Below, one piece after another: positions 1 through 8,401 of a stretch of 30,596 bases of DNA; position 1 is the first letter of the stretch, and the number at the start of each line of letters is the position of its first letter. Source of the stretch: Chara braunii (Eukaryota > Streptophyta > Charophyceae > Charales > Characeae); contig BFEA01000007.1 in NCBI GenBank assembly GCA_003427395.1, positions 4,707,629-4,738,224 on the forward strand, written 5' to 3'. The position numbers and the translations under genes were made by a program. The notes beneath the pieces are model-generated. The model was not told the DNA's origin. It did no database searches and was given only the letters and a program-made list of their open reading frames with translations.

Positions 1-147
1 TGGTCCGGACATCCCCGAACCTCTGGTGCCTGTTCGGACGGTCCGGTGTCCGGTGGTGTTCGGAAAGCCGGACAGTCCAGAGCGGTCCAGACAATGGTCC
101 GGGAAACAGTCCGGAAGGGTCCGGTGTTCGGGTCCGGGGTTACCATG
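1..147. mobile_element. Right terminus of a hAT-like non-autonomous element (truncated by window edge)
   Basis: This stretch is packed with TCCGG and TCCGGTGT motifs and ends in GGTTACCATG at 138-147. The same end, in the same order of motifs (AACAGTCCGGAAG, then GTCCGG/GGGTC, then GGTTACCATG), closes the complete element at 24580-25441, whose boundaries are fixed by terminal inverted repeats and an 8-bp target duplication. I therefore read 1-147 as the right end of another family member whose left end is outside the window. No coding sequence is visible. Confidence 0.7.
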
Positions 148-232
148 GTAGTACATGCCATTTAAAAGTTGCCTTTTTTTTCTGGTAATCTGCCCCCGAT
201 TCTGCCCGTTACAAAAGTAGCCAAAAAAATGG

Positions 233-564
233 GTACCTTTTTAGACAAACAAAAGAGCTTCAAGGCAGTGTTTCACATTGGGTCAAGGATAATGGGCACC
301 GCTTCGCCATAGTCAGTGATAGGGAGGTTAGTTTAACAATGGTGCGGTTGCAACAACCCATGAAGGTATACAGATCACAATAGAGCATGTGCTCAGGTAG
401 GCACCCATCAACGAATAGTCAAACAGAACAGATCATAGTCAGCAATAGGGATGTTATGTTCACCGGGGTGCAGTGGCAATGGATCACAATTGCCCGTGTC
501 CTCAGGCAGGCACCCAGAAGCCAATGGTCAAACAGAACAGATAAATAAGTTGCTACAGCAAAGG
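233..564 (+). pseudogene. Integrase fragment of an old Ty3/gypsy element (element B, upstream half)
   Basis: Broken + strand reading frames show integrase core motifs: IVSDRE/IVSNRD-VMFTG (second catalytic Asp region) and HPEANGQTEQINKLLQQ (the E-region NGQTE signature). The stretch is imperfectly duplicated: 307-432 and 433-546 both run from CATAGTCAG to GTCAAACAGAACAGAT. Stops and frameshifts are frequent, so this is an old relic. It ends at 564 where the LTR of element A begins, and the integrase sequence resumes at 10910 after A's 3' LTR, showing that A inserted into B. Confidence 0.75.
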
Positions 565-1538
565 GAAACGGTTTCACTCAGTTGACCCGACTTTGCGCAC
601 ACAGAGATTCGATCCCCAGACCTGTGCCCTAATCCTGTACATTGAACATGTGTGCTGAGTGAGATTCGATCCCTAGACCTATCCTATACCTGTACATGGA
701 CCCAGTGACCTGAGTAGGATTCGATCCCTTGACCTGCCCTACGTCCTAGGCTAGTCTGTAGGTCGGACAGGAGGACTTGTCTGTAGGTCGGACAGTAGGA
801 CTTCATCCCTAGGTCTGTAGATTAGGAGTTAGGTCTGTTACCGTTAGGCTTAGGAAGGTCTGTTCTAGAAGTCTGTATTTGAGTCTACTGAGGCCTAGAG
901 TCTGTCTGTAAGTCTGTAGGCTGTAGAAGGTCGTAGGTACCTGTAGGCCAGTCCAGTCAGCAAGTACCAGGGGTAGGGGCTGCACGTGGGGAAGGTTCTG
1001 GAGCACGCTGTGGGTTTCACACGTTTTGGCCCAGAAGGCCAAACGTCTGGAAACTTACCTGGGCCATACGTTTTGGCCCAAGCCCACATGTTTTGAGGAA
1101 GGCCCGGGTACCTCCAAAGAGGTATAAACAAAGAGGCAGCATCCAGCCATTCATTGATTCGCCTGTGTGCCATGCTGAAGAGCTGCCTTGGTATCTTGTG
1201 CGTGGAGGACTGCAGGTGCCCGGACAAGAAGTGGCTGTGAAGAAGACAGCGGCCATAGCTCGAGGGAGGCAGACGACGGTGGCCATAGCCACCCAGCTGT
1301 TGGTGTAGACGGAGTGTGTGTGGCTGTGTAGCGTGGACATTCAGGGTGATCCTCGTACGTGCGTGCATGCGAGAGTGAGGGAGAGCGAGGCTGGTGGTAG
1401 AGACAGTGTTCGGCGGCCATAGCCGCAAGTTGTACAGTTGGTTCAGACTGAGTTTAATACAAGTTGGAAGAGTTCGGTTTTGCCATCAGTTCTCAAGTGT
1501 GCATGTTGTGAGCAAGTCCAGGGTCGAATCTGATCGCA
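565..1538 (+). repeat. 5' LTR of element A
   Basis: A 974-bp direct repeat of 9901-10909. It starts GAAACGGTTTCACTC and ends CTGATCGCA just before the PBS. The start is unusual (no 5' TG), but the solo LTR at 8402-9215 has the same ends with a perfect target duplication, so the boundary is well supported. The U3 side has three copies of a GATTCGATCCC..GACCT block about 55-58 bp apart (605, 663, 718) and twice-repeated CTGTAGGTCGGACAG. Downstream of the TATA box are hairpins with a CATA loop. Reading frames on either strand here are by-products of the repeat. Confidence 0.92.
1123..1128 (+). promoter_or_regulatory. TATA box of the 5' LTR promoter
   Basis: TATAAA in AGAGGTATAAACAAAGAGGC, the only good TATA box in the LTR. 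It is conserved in the 3' LTR (10434-10439) and, inverted, in the solo LTR near 8790. It probably marks the U3/R region of element A. Confidence 0.6.
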
Positions 1539-1539
1539 T

Positions 1540-1551
1540 TGGTATCGGAGC
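1540..1551 (+). other. Primer-binding site of element A (initiator tRNA-Met type)
   Basis: TGGTATCGGAGC lies one base after the LTR end. It matches the plant LTR-retrotransposon PBS complementary to initiator tRNA-Met (TGGTATCAGAGC) at all but one or two positions. It fixes the LTR end and the + orientation. Confidence 0.85.
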
Positions 1552-1626
1552 TGGTACCCGTTGTCCACGTCGGCGGAGCTGCAGCATCGAGTTGGAAGAA
1601 GGAAGAAGCCGCCATTGTCGGAGCTC

Positions 1627-1665
<39 letters not shown>

Positions 1666-2555
1666 GGGGACGGCAGCCATAGCTGCCAAGCTCAGGAAAG
1701 AAGACAATCATTGAGAAGAAAGAGAGACGCGGAGAGGAAGAAGAAAGTGACTAAGAGGGAGACGAAGTCTTTCATAGCCAAGGTGAAGAAGGTTTTGACG
1801 AAGGTCCACCATAGTCGGGAGGTTGGAAGGTTGACCAGGGCAGTTGACCAACGTTGATCGAGAGTTGACCAACGTGGGCCGCGAGTTGACTGACGTTGAT
1901 CGGGTGTTGACCAATGGTTGACCAAGAACGTTGACCAGGCATTGACGGAAGTTGACCATGAAATTGACCAGGAGCGTTGACCGGCGAGTTGGACAAGATC
2001 GTTGACCGGAGCGTCGATCCAACTGGAACAAGAAGATTACCGGTACCATCTCTCCATGGCGTGACCTATCCCTTACCCCGTAGATGTGCACCTTCACCCT
2101 GGTACGTGATGACGTTAAGTCTGTCAAGGTCAGTCGGTCATATCTCCCTGTCAGTTTTGTCTAGGTCTATAGGACGATGTGATTGTGGTCATAGAACCGT
2201 ATGTTTAGAGTAGTGAGTCAAGACCCCTCGATAGAAGGTAACCTGCTTGGTCTACGTGTTGAGGCGTGAAATTGCTGTTTCGCCTAAGGTAATTTCGTTG
2301 CCTTACTTTCTAGGTGACTAGAAATAGGAAACTCCACTGTATGCGGGAAACTCATCGAATAGATAGAATGAATTTAATTTCTAGATAGTAAGTAATAGTA
2401 ATTAAATTCAATTAGAGGGCAATCCGTAGGAAACCAACATATGTCTGTGTAGGATCCTCAGAGACTTTACGTGGAGCTACTACTAATTAATAATGTAAAA
2501 GAAAGACCAATGACTTATGAGTATACGTACGATAGATACCTTTGTTTGTATGTAA
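1552..2555 (+). other. Untranslated leader of element A
   Basis: About 1 kb between the PBS and gag. It holds a (GA)16 microsatellite at 1631-1662, a perfect GGCAGC-CATA-GCTGCC hairpin at 1672-1687, a purine-rich stretch to about 1770, and a dense array of GTTGACC motifs at 1829-2008. No convincing coding sequence is seen; short frames with Ser-Leu or Arg-Glu runs come from the microsatellite. Confidence 0.7.
1829..2008 (+). promoter_or_regulatory. Array of 12 TTGAC (W-box-like) motifs
   Basis: Twelve TTGAC cores lie in about 180 bp, all on the + strand: ten TTGACC, one TTGACT and one TTGACG, usually as GTTGACC with irregular spacing. TTGAC[C/T] is the W-box bound by plant WRKY transcription factors. 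The array could be a degenerate short tandem repeat or a downstream enhancer of the retrotransposon; the sequence alone cannot decide. Confidence 0.5.
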
Positions 2556-3266
2556 TTGTGCACCGTCACCATGGTGGACCTGAGGTATGGAACTAGTACC
2601 ACCCCCTACAGCACAGAGCAAGAGGAGAGAGTTGCCGCTATCTTGCGAGCGAGGAAGGAGAGAATGGAGAAGAGGGAACTGATTAAGCAGGCCAAGATGC
2701 TGGCCCTGTTGGAGGAGCAAGAAGCGAAGAAGAAGCAGATGGAGGAGGAGTTGAAGAAATGGACGAAGGAACAGGAGGAGAAGATGGCGACTATACAAGT
2801 GGAGGTGGATAAAGAAGAAGAAGAAGAAAAGCAAGTGGAAGAAGAAGTACCGTTGGAAAGGAGAAGAGGTGGAGCCAGTATGAGTAAGGAGGCGGAGATT
2901 GAAAAGACAACACAAGAATGGACCGCACATTTGGAGTTGGGAAAAGATAGGGAGGGCGAGCTGGCCATGCCCCAAGCAGAAAGAGAAGCAGCAAGGAGAG
3001 AGTTAGAAATAGAGAGGGACCCGGTGAGGAGAAAGGTGAAAGAGGACGAACGGCAAAGGGCATGGCAGTGGCGTTTGTCCCAAGAAAGAGTTGGGCGTTT
3101 GGAGGCAGCGGAGCAAGCAGAAAAGGACTTGAAAGCGGCGGAGACTAGGATGGAGAAGATCGGTGAAGAGACTAAGATAGCCACTAAACTCGATGTCCTG
3201 ACCCAGAGTGTGGAATCTTTACTAACTGCACATCGTGAGCAAAGTACGTCCAAAGCCTGGATGTAA
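2556..3266 (+). CDS. Gag N-terminal coiled-coil region (element A)
   Basis: A 236-residue open frame starting MCTVTMVDLRYG; a second in-frame Met six residues in (2571) is an equally good start. Nearly the whole protein is Lys/Glu/Arg-rich with heptad-like spacing (for example KRELIKQAKMLALLEEQEAK), predicting a long coiled coil. This is typical of the N-terminal part of Gag in this Ty3/gypsy group, which assembles the virus-like particle. The frame stops at TAA 3264-3266; gag continues after it in another frame at the capsid part, so Gag is truncated by a frameshift. The assignment rests on position between PBS and capsid/zinc-knuckle sequence more than on a strong family motif. Confidence 0.7.
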   Translation: MCTVTMVDLRYGTSTTPYSTEQEERVAAILRARKERMEKRELIKQAKMLALLEEQEAKKKQMEEELKKWTKEQEEKMATIQVEVDKEEEEEKQVEEEVPLERRRGGASMSKEAEIEKTTQEWTAHLELGKDREGELAMPQAEREAARRELEIERDPVRRKVKEDERQRAWQWRLSQERVGRLEAAEQAEKDLKAAETRMEKIGEETKIATKLDVLTQSVESLLTAHREQSTSKAWM

Positions 3267-4435
3267 AGATAGATGCGATACGTGTTGGGTTTAAAGATTT
3301 TGTGCGTGATATGATGAAGTACCTGGTGGACCAGGTCCACCTGGCGATTACTAAGACTTAGGAATTCTGTACCGGCGCCATTGAAGGCGTCAAGTTAGCG
3401 GCTCCTAAGGAAGAGGAGCCAGCCCTACCACATTGCGAGAAGGTCAAAGTCCGTTTCCCCGAACCCTTCAGTGGAAAGAAGGGAGAGGATTTCTATAACT
3501 GGAAGGCCAACATGCACTCCTATCTGTATTTACAGGGAGTCACGCTTGAGGACCACGTTTTGGTGTCCTTCGAGGCCCTTCGAGATGAGGCGACTAGCTT
3601 TGCTAGGTCGCTCGCGCGCGCTGCAAATTGCAGAAATGATATGGTCACCTATTCTAGACTGACACCCCTCTCTTGCTAGGGAGCGATTCACAGATGTGAC
3701 GCGGGGGCTCAAAGCCTCCGACAAGCTCCAAACGAGACACACTCGCTAGTGGAAGAGTGTGCATGCGCTCAAGTCCGCTATGGACGAATTGATTGCGGTC
3801 CCCGGACATGGAGTAATTGATCCCCAGTTACTTAACCTCTTCGCGGTCCGCGGACATGGAGTAATTGATGCCCAGTCACTTACCCTCTTCTATCGTGCCC
3901 TGCCTGAAAATATTCAGGGACGCTTCTTCGGGAAGAAGAATCAGCAGGGCATGACCTATGACACTCGCAGTCGGGAGGCAGTTGCATTTGCCGCCCAAGC
4001 ATCGCCAATTACCACGTTCTGGCACAGGGATATGTCAAAGGGAAAAACGTGGAAGGGACGCACCATCTCCGGCCAAATTAAGGCCAAAGATATTTTGATT
4101 CTGACGATGGAGGAAGGTGGTGCAGACGAGGTTCCCTACTCTGATATCGAGTGGGAACTGGAGGAGCAGGACAGTAGCGCTGGTCAGGGGGGAACCTATG
4201 CTGCTGTCGCGGCCGGAGTGAGGCCGCAAGGAGGAGGACAAAGGTTTGGCCAGAATGGTCGGGCTGCGGGTGGCAGAGGACAGGGCGGCGAGGGGGTTGG
4301 CGACAATGGCAACCGCCACCGGGAGGAAGGGGAGGTCCCTTGTCTAACCATCCTAGTTTTTGTCGGTCACCCCCCAGGCAGGGATGGTGGCACCCAGGCC
4401 GGCCCAAGGGCCTACCCTGGGAAGACCTGGGTATT
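3267..4435 (+). pseudogene. Gag capsid region, frameshifted (element A)
   Basis: The translation continues with capsid-like sequence: VRFPEPFSGKKGEDFYNWK near 3445-3505 (the F-x-G-x...W block at the start of the retrotransposon_gag domain), then a helical stretch with ARERFTDVTRG (about 3675-3710). From 3759 an open frame (to 4508) runs through LFYRALPENIQGRF and then a Gly/Gln-rich linker (about 4180-4310) towards the nucleocapsid. There are in-frame stops at about 3358 and 3747, and a frame change before the zinc knuckle. A short direct repeat (GTCCCCGGACATGGAGTAAT / GTCCGCGGACATGGAGTAAT, 3799 and 3847) duplicates 16 codons within the capsid C-terminal part. The product would have been the structural shell protein; it is now a relic. 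Confidence 0.75.
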
Positions 4436-5250
4436 GACAAGAATATATGGCAAAAACACATTAACAATTCTCAGTGCGTATTCTGCGGGGTCCCAGGCCA
4501 CATCATAGAATTATGTCCCAAGTATAGGGACCGTGCTGTGTTTTGGGCAGCAAAAGACAACCACCGATAGGTTTTGCAACTGCCCCTACCCCAAGAGTAT
4601 GTGGATCTGAGCGTGCGCGAGAAGTAGAGTCTGCCATTCCACATATCTCCATGGCAGAGGTTGCAGGCCGGCGTCTAGTTAGCTGTCCAGAGACCGCTTG
4701 TGTTAGGGTCTCTCTAGATGTTTCCCTCAGAGGCTTAGCTGAAGAGTTGAGAGAGAGGAGGCAAGCTTGGGCCAAGATGAAGAAGGATAGTAAAGGATAA
4801 CTGATCCTCGCAGATGTAGAGATTTTTAGAGCTAGAGTAGGAGCCCTGATATGACAAGAACACATTAACAGTTCTCAGTGCGTATTCTGCGGGGACCCAG
4901 GCCACATCATAGAATTATGCCCTAAGTATAGGGACCGTGCTGGGTCTTGGGCAGCAAAAGGCAGCCATCCGTAGGGGTTGCAATTGCCCCTACCCCAGGA
5001 GTATGTGGATCTGAGCGTGCGCGCGAAGTAGAGTCTCCCACTCCACATATCTCCTTGGCCGAGGTTGCAGGCCGACGTCTAGTTAGCTGTCCAGAGACTG
5101 CTTGTGTTAGGGTCTCTCTAGACGTCTCCCTCACAGGCTTAGCTGAAGAGTTGAGCGAGAGGAGGCAAGCTTAGGCCAAGATGAAGAAGGATAGTAAAGG
5201 ACAACTGATCCTCGCAAACGTAGAGATTTTTAGACCTAGAGTAGGAGCCC
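4436..5250 (+). repeat. 404-bp tandem duplication of nucleocapsid-to-protease region
   Basis: 4436-4852 and 4853-5250 are near-identical direct copies offset by about 404 bp. Each contains a canonical CX2CX4HX4C zinc knuckle (CVFCGVPGHIIELC at 4475-4516; CVFCGDPGHIIELC at 4879-4920), the linker, and the sequence leading to GALI just before the protease active site. Only the second copy runs on into the protease catalytic motif; the first ends abruptly at GALI followed by a stop. Zinc knuckles bind genomic RNA during particle assembly. Confidence 0.88.
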
Positions 5251-5507
5251 TGATAGACAGTGGGGCTACTAGGAGTTATATCAGTTGTAAATCGCTGAAG
5301 AAGTTGAAGCTAAATCTAAATGTCCAGCGATTAGAGGAACCTGCAGTCAGCATCGTCGCAGACAATAGCAGGATGCGTGTTGAAGAGCATGTTGAGGGGG
5401 TCCACGCCTACTTTCGCCTCGAGAAAAAGAGAGGAGGTTATAACCATCCCAAGGTCGACCCCCCAACTTTCACCATCATTTATAAGAAAACCGAAGGTCC
5501 ATTTTAA
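5181..5507 (+). pseudogene. Retroviral-type aspartic protease, N-terminal half (element A)
   Basis: The frame contains LIDSGATRSYIS, the DSGA active site (5256-5267) and flanking strand of a Ty3/gypsy aspartic protease, which cleaves Gag-Pol. The second half of the domain is missing here: similarity fades after about residue 80 and the frame ends at 5507, where the mitochondrial insertion begins. The domain resumes after 6500 with LPFDIILDTDW, the hydrophobic strand that closes the fold. The gene was therefore interrupted by an insertion and not simply truncated. Confidence 0.8.
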
Positions 5508-5646
5508 CCATACTTTACACCAATCTGTAGAGTGCACTTCTTACTAACATATTGTAAAAAAAGAAACCAAAAAAAAAAAAAAAAAACATATAAAACAGCA
5601 AGCCAAAAGTGCACTTTCAACAGGATTAGATAGATCCGGCCGGGCT

Positions 5647-5838
5647 CTAACAAAACACGGTGAAAGGTGTCCCCTCTAATCGTAAGATTACAAATGAAGT
5701 AAAAAACAAACAAATAAAAGTGATAAAAGTCAGACTAAGTTCACAAATTTTGACAAAAAGAATTCTAAATAAAACAGTAGTAGCTAAAAAAGCACCACAA
5801 ATTCTATGAAAAATAGAGAAAGTTGAAGTTAATTGTGG
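5647..5838 (-). pseudogene. sdh3: Mitochondrial sdh3 fragment (succinate dehydrogenase cytochrome b560 subunit)
   Basis: A 63-codon - strand frame begins PQLTSTFSIFHRICGAFLAT. PQLTSTFSIFHRI and the following GAFLAT are hallmarks of Sdh3 near the start of its first membrane helix, including the His/Arg pair near the quinone/heme site. A second hydrophobic stretch (ITFICLFFTSFVI) follows. Sdh3 anchors succinate dehydrogenase (complex II) in the inner mitochondrial membrane. The copy is broken: the N-terminal INRP..LTIYK part is absent in frame (two TAG codons precede it, with an INR-like remnant in another frame), and the frame ends at a stop well short of the usual C-terminus of about 110-140 residues. 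Confidence 0.82.
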
Positions 5839-5987
5839 CTACTAACGAAGTCTCGGTTGATGTGCTTTCCTTTAGCTACTTAGATGTTTCAGTTCGCTAA
5901 GTCAACTTCGCTGCGGTTTCCCGATAGGAAATCCATGGATCAAAGAGAGCTTCTCCCCACCACCAGGGGAAATGTCAAGTGGTTCAA

Positions 5988-6061
5988 GGCAGAATAGTTT
6001 AGTAGGTTAGAACAGCGGAATCATAATTCGCATGTCGGGGGTTCGAATCCCTCTTCCGCCA
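5988..6061 (+). tRNA. trnM: tRNA-Met (CAT anticodon), mitochondrial type, in the NUMT
   Basis: The cloverleaf folds by eye: acceptor GGCAGAA/TTCCGCC with one A-C mismatch; D arm GTTT/GAAC; anticodon stem GCGGA/TTCGC with loop ATCATAA (anticodon CAT); 5-nt variable loop; T arm GGGGG/CCCTC with loop TTCGAAT; discriminator A and no encoded CCA. CAT gives Met, or Ile if the C were modified to lysidine; the TAGTTTAGT..GGTTAGAAC D arm and GGAATCATAA loop fit an organellar elongator tRNA-Met better. In its nuclear setting it is probably not used; the acceptor mismatch suggests decay. Confidence 0.85.
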
Positions 6062-6120
6062 GTCGTCTATCTATGCTTTCTTCAAGCTTATATATACTAT
6101 ACGATACGCTTGAATTCTCC

Positions 6121-6165
6121 AATTATTGAATTGAATTGAATTGAATGGAATTGAATTGATTGAAA
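6121..6165 (+). repeat. (GAATT)n microsatellite in the NUMT
   Basis: Runs of GAATT with small interruptions (ATTGAATTGAATTGAATTGAATGG...). It could be native to the mitochondrial spacer or have arisen after transfer. Confidence 0.8.
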
Positions 6166-6314
6166 GGTTTCCAAATTCATTGGTCAATCAGCAGGCGCGC
6201 AGAACGGTTTTAGGCTGATCCCCTTACGGGTCCGCACAGGACAATTCTTACTACGGGATCTCTGAATTCTCCTTGGTATGGTACCACCGTGGAGTTATTT
6301 CCCCAGTTCCCACG

Positions 6315-6392
6315 AGGCGTATAATGCATTGCTAAAAAAATGCCTGTAATTATCTGGATTACCAAACAAATACCAGCAACAGACCTTGACCA
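6315..6392 (-). pseudogene. cob: Mitochondrial cob (apocytochrome b) N-terminal fragment
   Basis: On the - strand the frame reads SVAGICLVIQIITGIFLAMH followed by YTP. This is the first transmembrane helix of apocytochrome b (family pattern SLAGICLVIQI.TG.FLAMHYTP), part of complex III. Upstream the match is lost in an AAAC/GTTT microsatellite, and after YTP the frame continues to 6210 without cob similarity. The change after YTP could be a rearrangement break or an intron boundary, as cob is intron-rich in charophytes and bryophytes; I cannot tell. At 26 recognisable residues out of roughly 380-390, it is a non-functional relic. Confidence 0.82.
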
Positions 6393-6500
6393 AAAACAAA
6401 ACAAGCCAAAAAACAAACAAACAAACAAACAAAAAACCATGATCCCCACTACACTTTTCATGTTGGTGAAGGTTACCCTAGGGGTGAAAAGTGAGGGTAC

Positions 6501-6909
6501 CTGTTAACCATTTGTGGAGAAAAATGGAAAGGTAGAGAAAGTACTGCACTCCTTGACTCTCCTCGTAGAAGAGAGTCTCCCGTTTGACATTATCCTAGAC
6601 ACAGATTGGGGAAAGGCAGCAAGAGCCACACTTCACCTTAGAGAACACGAGTGTAGGCTCCCTAGCGCGTCAGGCGAAGTCAAGCAAGTCCGCCTGTTCC
6701 ATGAGTCCGGGGTAGATAATCCCCTCACCCGTTGCTGCCTCAGCGCTCCTGCGTTCGCCAGACTTGTGCGAAAGGAGCAGCTCGAAGAGCAGGTGTTCGT
6801 AGCCTATGTAAGACCGATTTCTGTCGAGCCAAGGGAAGAAGAAAAGACCCATCCTACTATTGCCAGTTTGCTGGAAGAGTACAAAGACCTATTTGAAGCA
6901 CCTTCATGA
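6501..6909 (+). pseudogene. Protease C-terminal half and Pol linker (element A)
   Basis: After the NUMT the frame reads LPFDIILDTDWG, the C-terminal strand of the Ty3/gypsy protease (usually LILGxDWL), then a linker with HPTIASLLEEYKDLFEAPS (about 6850-6906), the segment that precedes RT in these elements. A TGA at 6907-6909 separates it from the RT frame, which continues in phase. An in-frame Met at 6514 is incidental; the true start was upstream of the NUMT. Confidence 0.75.
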
Positions 6910-7500
6910 GTAGTGCCCAGACCGATCCAGCATCGCATAGAGATAGAACCTGGCAGCAGAACGCCTAAGCGGGCATTCTATAGGATGTCTCCTAAGGAGT
7001 TAGAGGAGCTTCGCAGACAGTTAGATGAGCTCCTAGAGAAAGGATGGATCAGGCCTAGCTCGTCACCATTTGGCGCACTTGTTCTGTTTGTCCCAAAGGA
7101 GGAGGAAGAGTTACGCATGTGTATAGACTATAGGGGACTGAACGCCATCACAATCAAGAATGCAGATCCATTACCGCGTATAGATGACTTGTTAGATCGA
7201 GTGTAGGGATGCAGGTACTTCTCAAAGATAGATCTGAAATCGGGGTACCATCAGATGGAAGTGCATCCGGACGATCAGTACAAGACGGCGTTCAGGACAA
7301 GGTATGGGCATTACGAGTCCATAGTGATGCCGTTTGGACTTACTAATGCACCGAGAACATTCTAGCGTTGTATGAACGACTTGTTTAGACCATGGTTAGA
7401 TAGATTCGTCGTAGTTTATTTAGACAACATCTTAGTGTTCAGCAAGACCTTCGAGGAACATGAGGGCCATCTACGACAGATTCTAAGCTAGCTGAGAGAG
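6910..7500 (+). pseudogene. Reverse transcriptase, inactive (element A)
   Basis: RT motifs appear in order: [21 protein letters not shown], then [34 protein letters not shown] (first catalytic Asp region), [23 protein letters not shown] and [13 protein letters not shown]. The catalytic YxDD box is YLDN (7417-7428), so the second metal-binding Asp is lost. In-frame stops occur at 7204-7206 and near 7363 and 7489. The thumb, connection and RNase H domains are missing (see the deletion at 7497-7520). The enzyme would have copied element RNA into DNA in the cytoplasmic particle. Confidence 0.9.
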
Positions 7501-7520
7501 TCTAACTTCAAGAGTCTAAC
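7497..7520 (+). other. Deletion junction removing RT thumb and RNase H
   Basis: AGAGTCTAAC is repeated at 7497-7506 and 7511-7520. Translation jumps from RT fingers/palm (LRESNFK) straight to the end of RNase H (SNVVADAPSRR, the VxDALSRR motif). Element C has several hundred bases between these points. The short repeat suggests microhomology-mediated deletion. Confidence 0.75.
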
Positions 7521-8401
7521 GTGGTAGCCGATGCTCCGAGTAGGAGAGCTGATTACTTCGGCGCGATAGTACACTATCTAGACATCGGCGCCGATCTGCG
7601 ACAGAAAGTAAGAGACGCCTGTGCATAGGACCTGATCTACAGTGAGCTGCTGAAGAGAGTAAAAGAAGCCCCAGATAGTGAGCCGCACTACCGAACCACG
7701 AACGGGCTACTGTTTGAGAAGGCCAATGTCGCTGACAGATTGTGCCTCCAACAGTGAAGAGATCCATAGTCTGATCTTAGGGGAATGCCATACAGAAGGA
7801 CACTTCGGATGACAGAAGACCTTAGCTGACCTGATGATGTCATATACGTGGCCAGGAATGAAAGCAGACTGCATAGAGTATGTGCGCAGATGCAAGGTAT
7901 GCCAGGGCAACAAAACTACAACAAGAGCCCCTCTAGGTGTGCTTAGACCCTTGCCTATTCCATCAGGACCCGAAGATTCAGTTTCCATCGACTTCATGGA
8001 TATCGGAGTCAAAAGGAGGCACGACAAAACTCAAGGAATGGTCATAGTAGATCGATTTAGGAAGTATGCAACATTTGTTCCCCTGTCTTCAGAGGCACGT
8101 ATAGACTTAGTCATTAGTAAGTTTTTTTACTTCTGGGCAAGCGAGCATGGCATGTCGCTGTCCATAGTAAGTGATAGGGACATGCGGTTTACTAGTCAGA
8201 ATTGGCAGGATCTTATGAAAGTCTATGGGTCTAAGTTGTTGATGTCGTCAGGTTGACACCTAGAGACTAACGGCGAGACAGAACGAATGAATAAGATCTT
8301 GCAACAGCTACTCAGAATGTATATTAGACCAGATCAGGTAAACTGGAATCAGATGCTTCCCAAAGTAGCAAGCGTCGACAGTAATCGTGTCCACCTAGCT
8401 A
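7515..8401 (+). pseudogene. End of RNase H and integrase N-terminal/core (element A, upstream part)
   Basis: After the VADAPSRR remnant comes the integrase zinc-binding domain: GECHTEGHFG (the two His, about 7786-7810) and RRCKVCQG (CxxC, about 7886-7908). The catalytic core follows with SIDFMD (first Asp, about 7985), MVIVDRFRKYATF, IVSDRDMRFTS (second Asp, about 8165-8195) and ETNGETERMNKILQQ (Glu region, about 8260-8305). Frameshifts and stops (for example TGA 8254-8256) break it. The sequence stops at 8401, where a solo LTR is inserted. Integrase joins element DNA to the chromosome. Confidence 0.88.

Larger units (their letters stand above)
5510..6460. other. Nuclear insertion of mitochondrial DNA (NUMT) inside the protease of element A
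   Basis: About 950 bp of A+T-rich DNA unlike its surroundings. It holds an sdh3 fragment (-), a tRNA-Met gene (+) and a cob fragment (-), all typical of streptophyte mitochondrial genomes. It splits the retrotransposon protease domain, whose two halves lie on either side. Exact ends are not clear: the left end is A-rich (poly-A near 5571-5586) and the right end has an AAAC microsatellite (about 6408-6438). The alternative is an assembly chimera with organelle reads, but the sdh3 and cob copies look decayed, which favours a real, old insertion. Confidence 0.8.

Noticed and set aside
600-740. Pol III B-box-like motifs (GATTCGATCCC) suggesting a SINE or tRNA relic
   Set aside because: The motif is one base short of the B-box consensus, has no A-box partner and is part of the LTR in all three copies.
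895-1428. 177-codon open frame on the - strand (and its copy at 10206-10781)
   Set aside because: Both lie entirely in the LTRs of element A and are antisense to them; the LTR structure explains them fully.
6210-6314. Start of a group II intron in cob (GTGCGG near 6230)
   Set aside because: The position is plausible, but exon sequence after YTP is not recognisable and no domain V/VI was found, so I did not call it.
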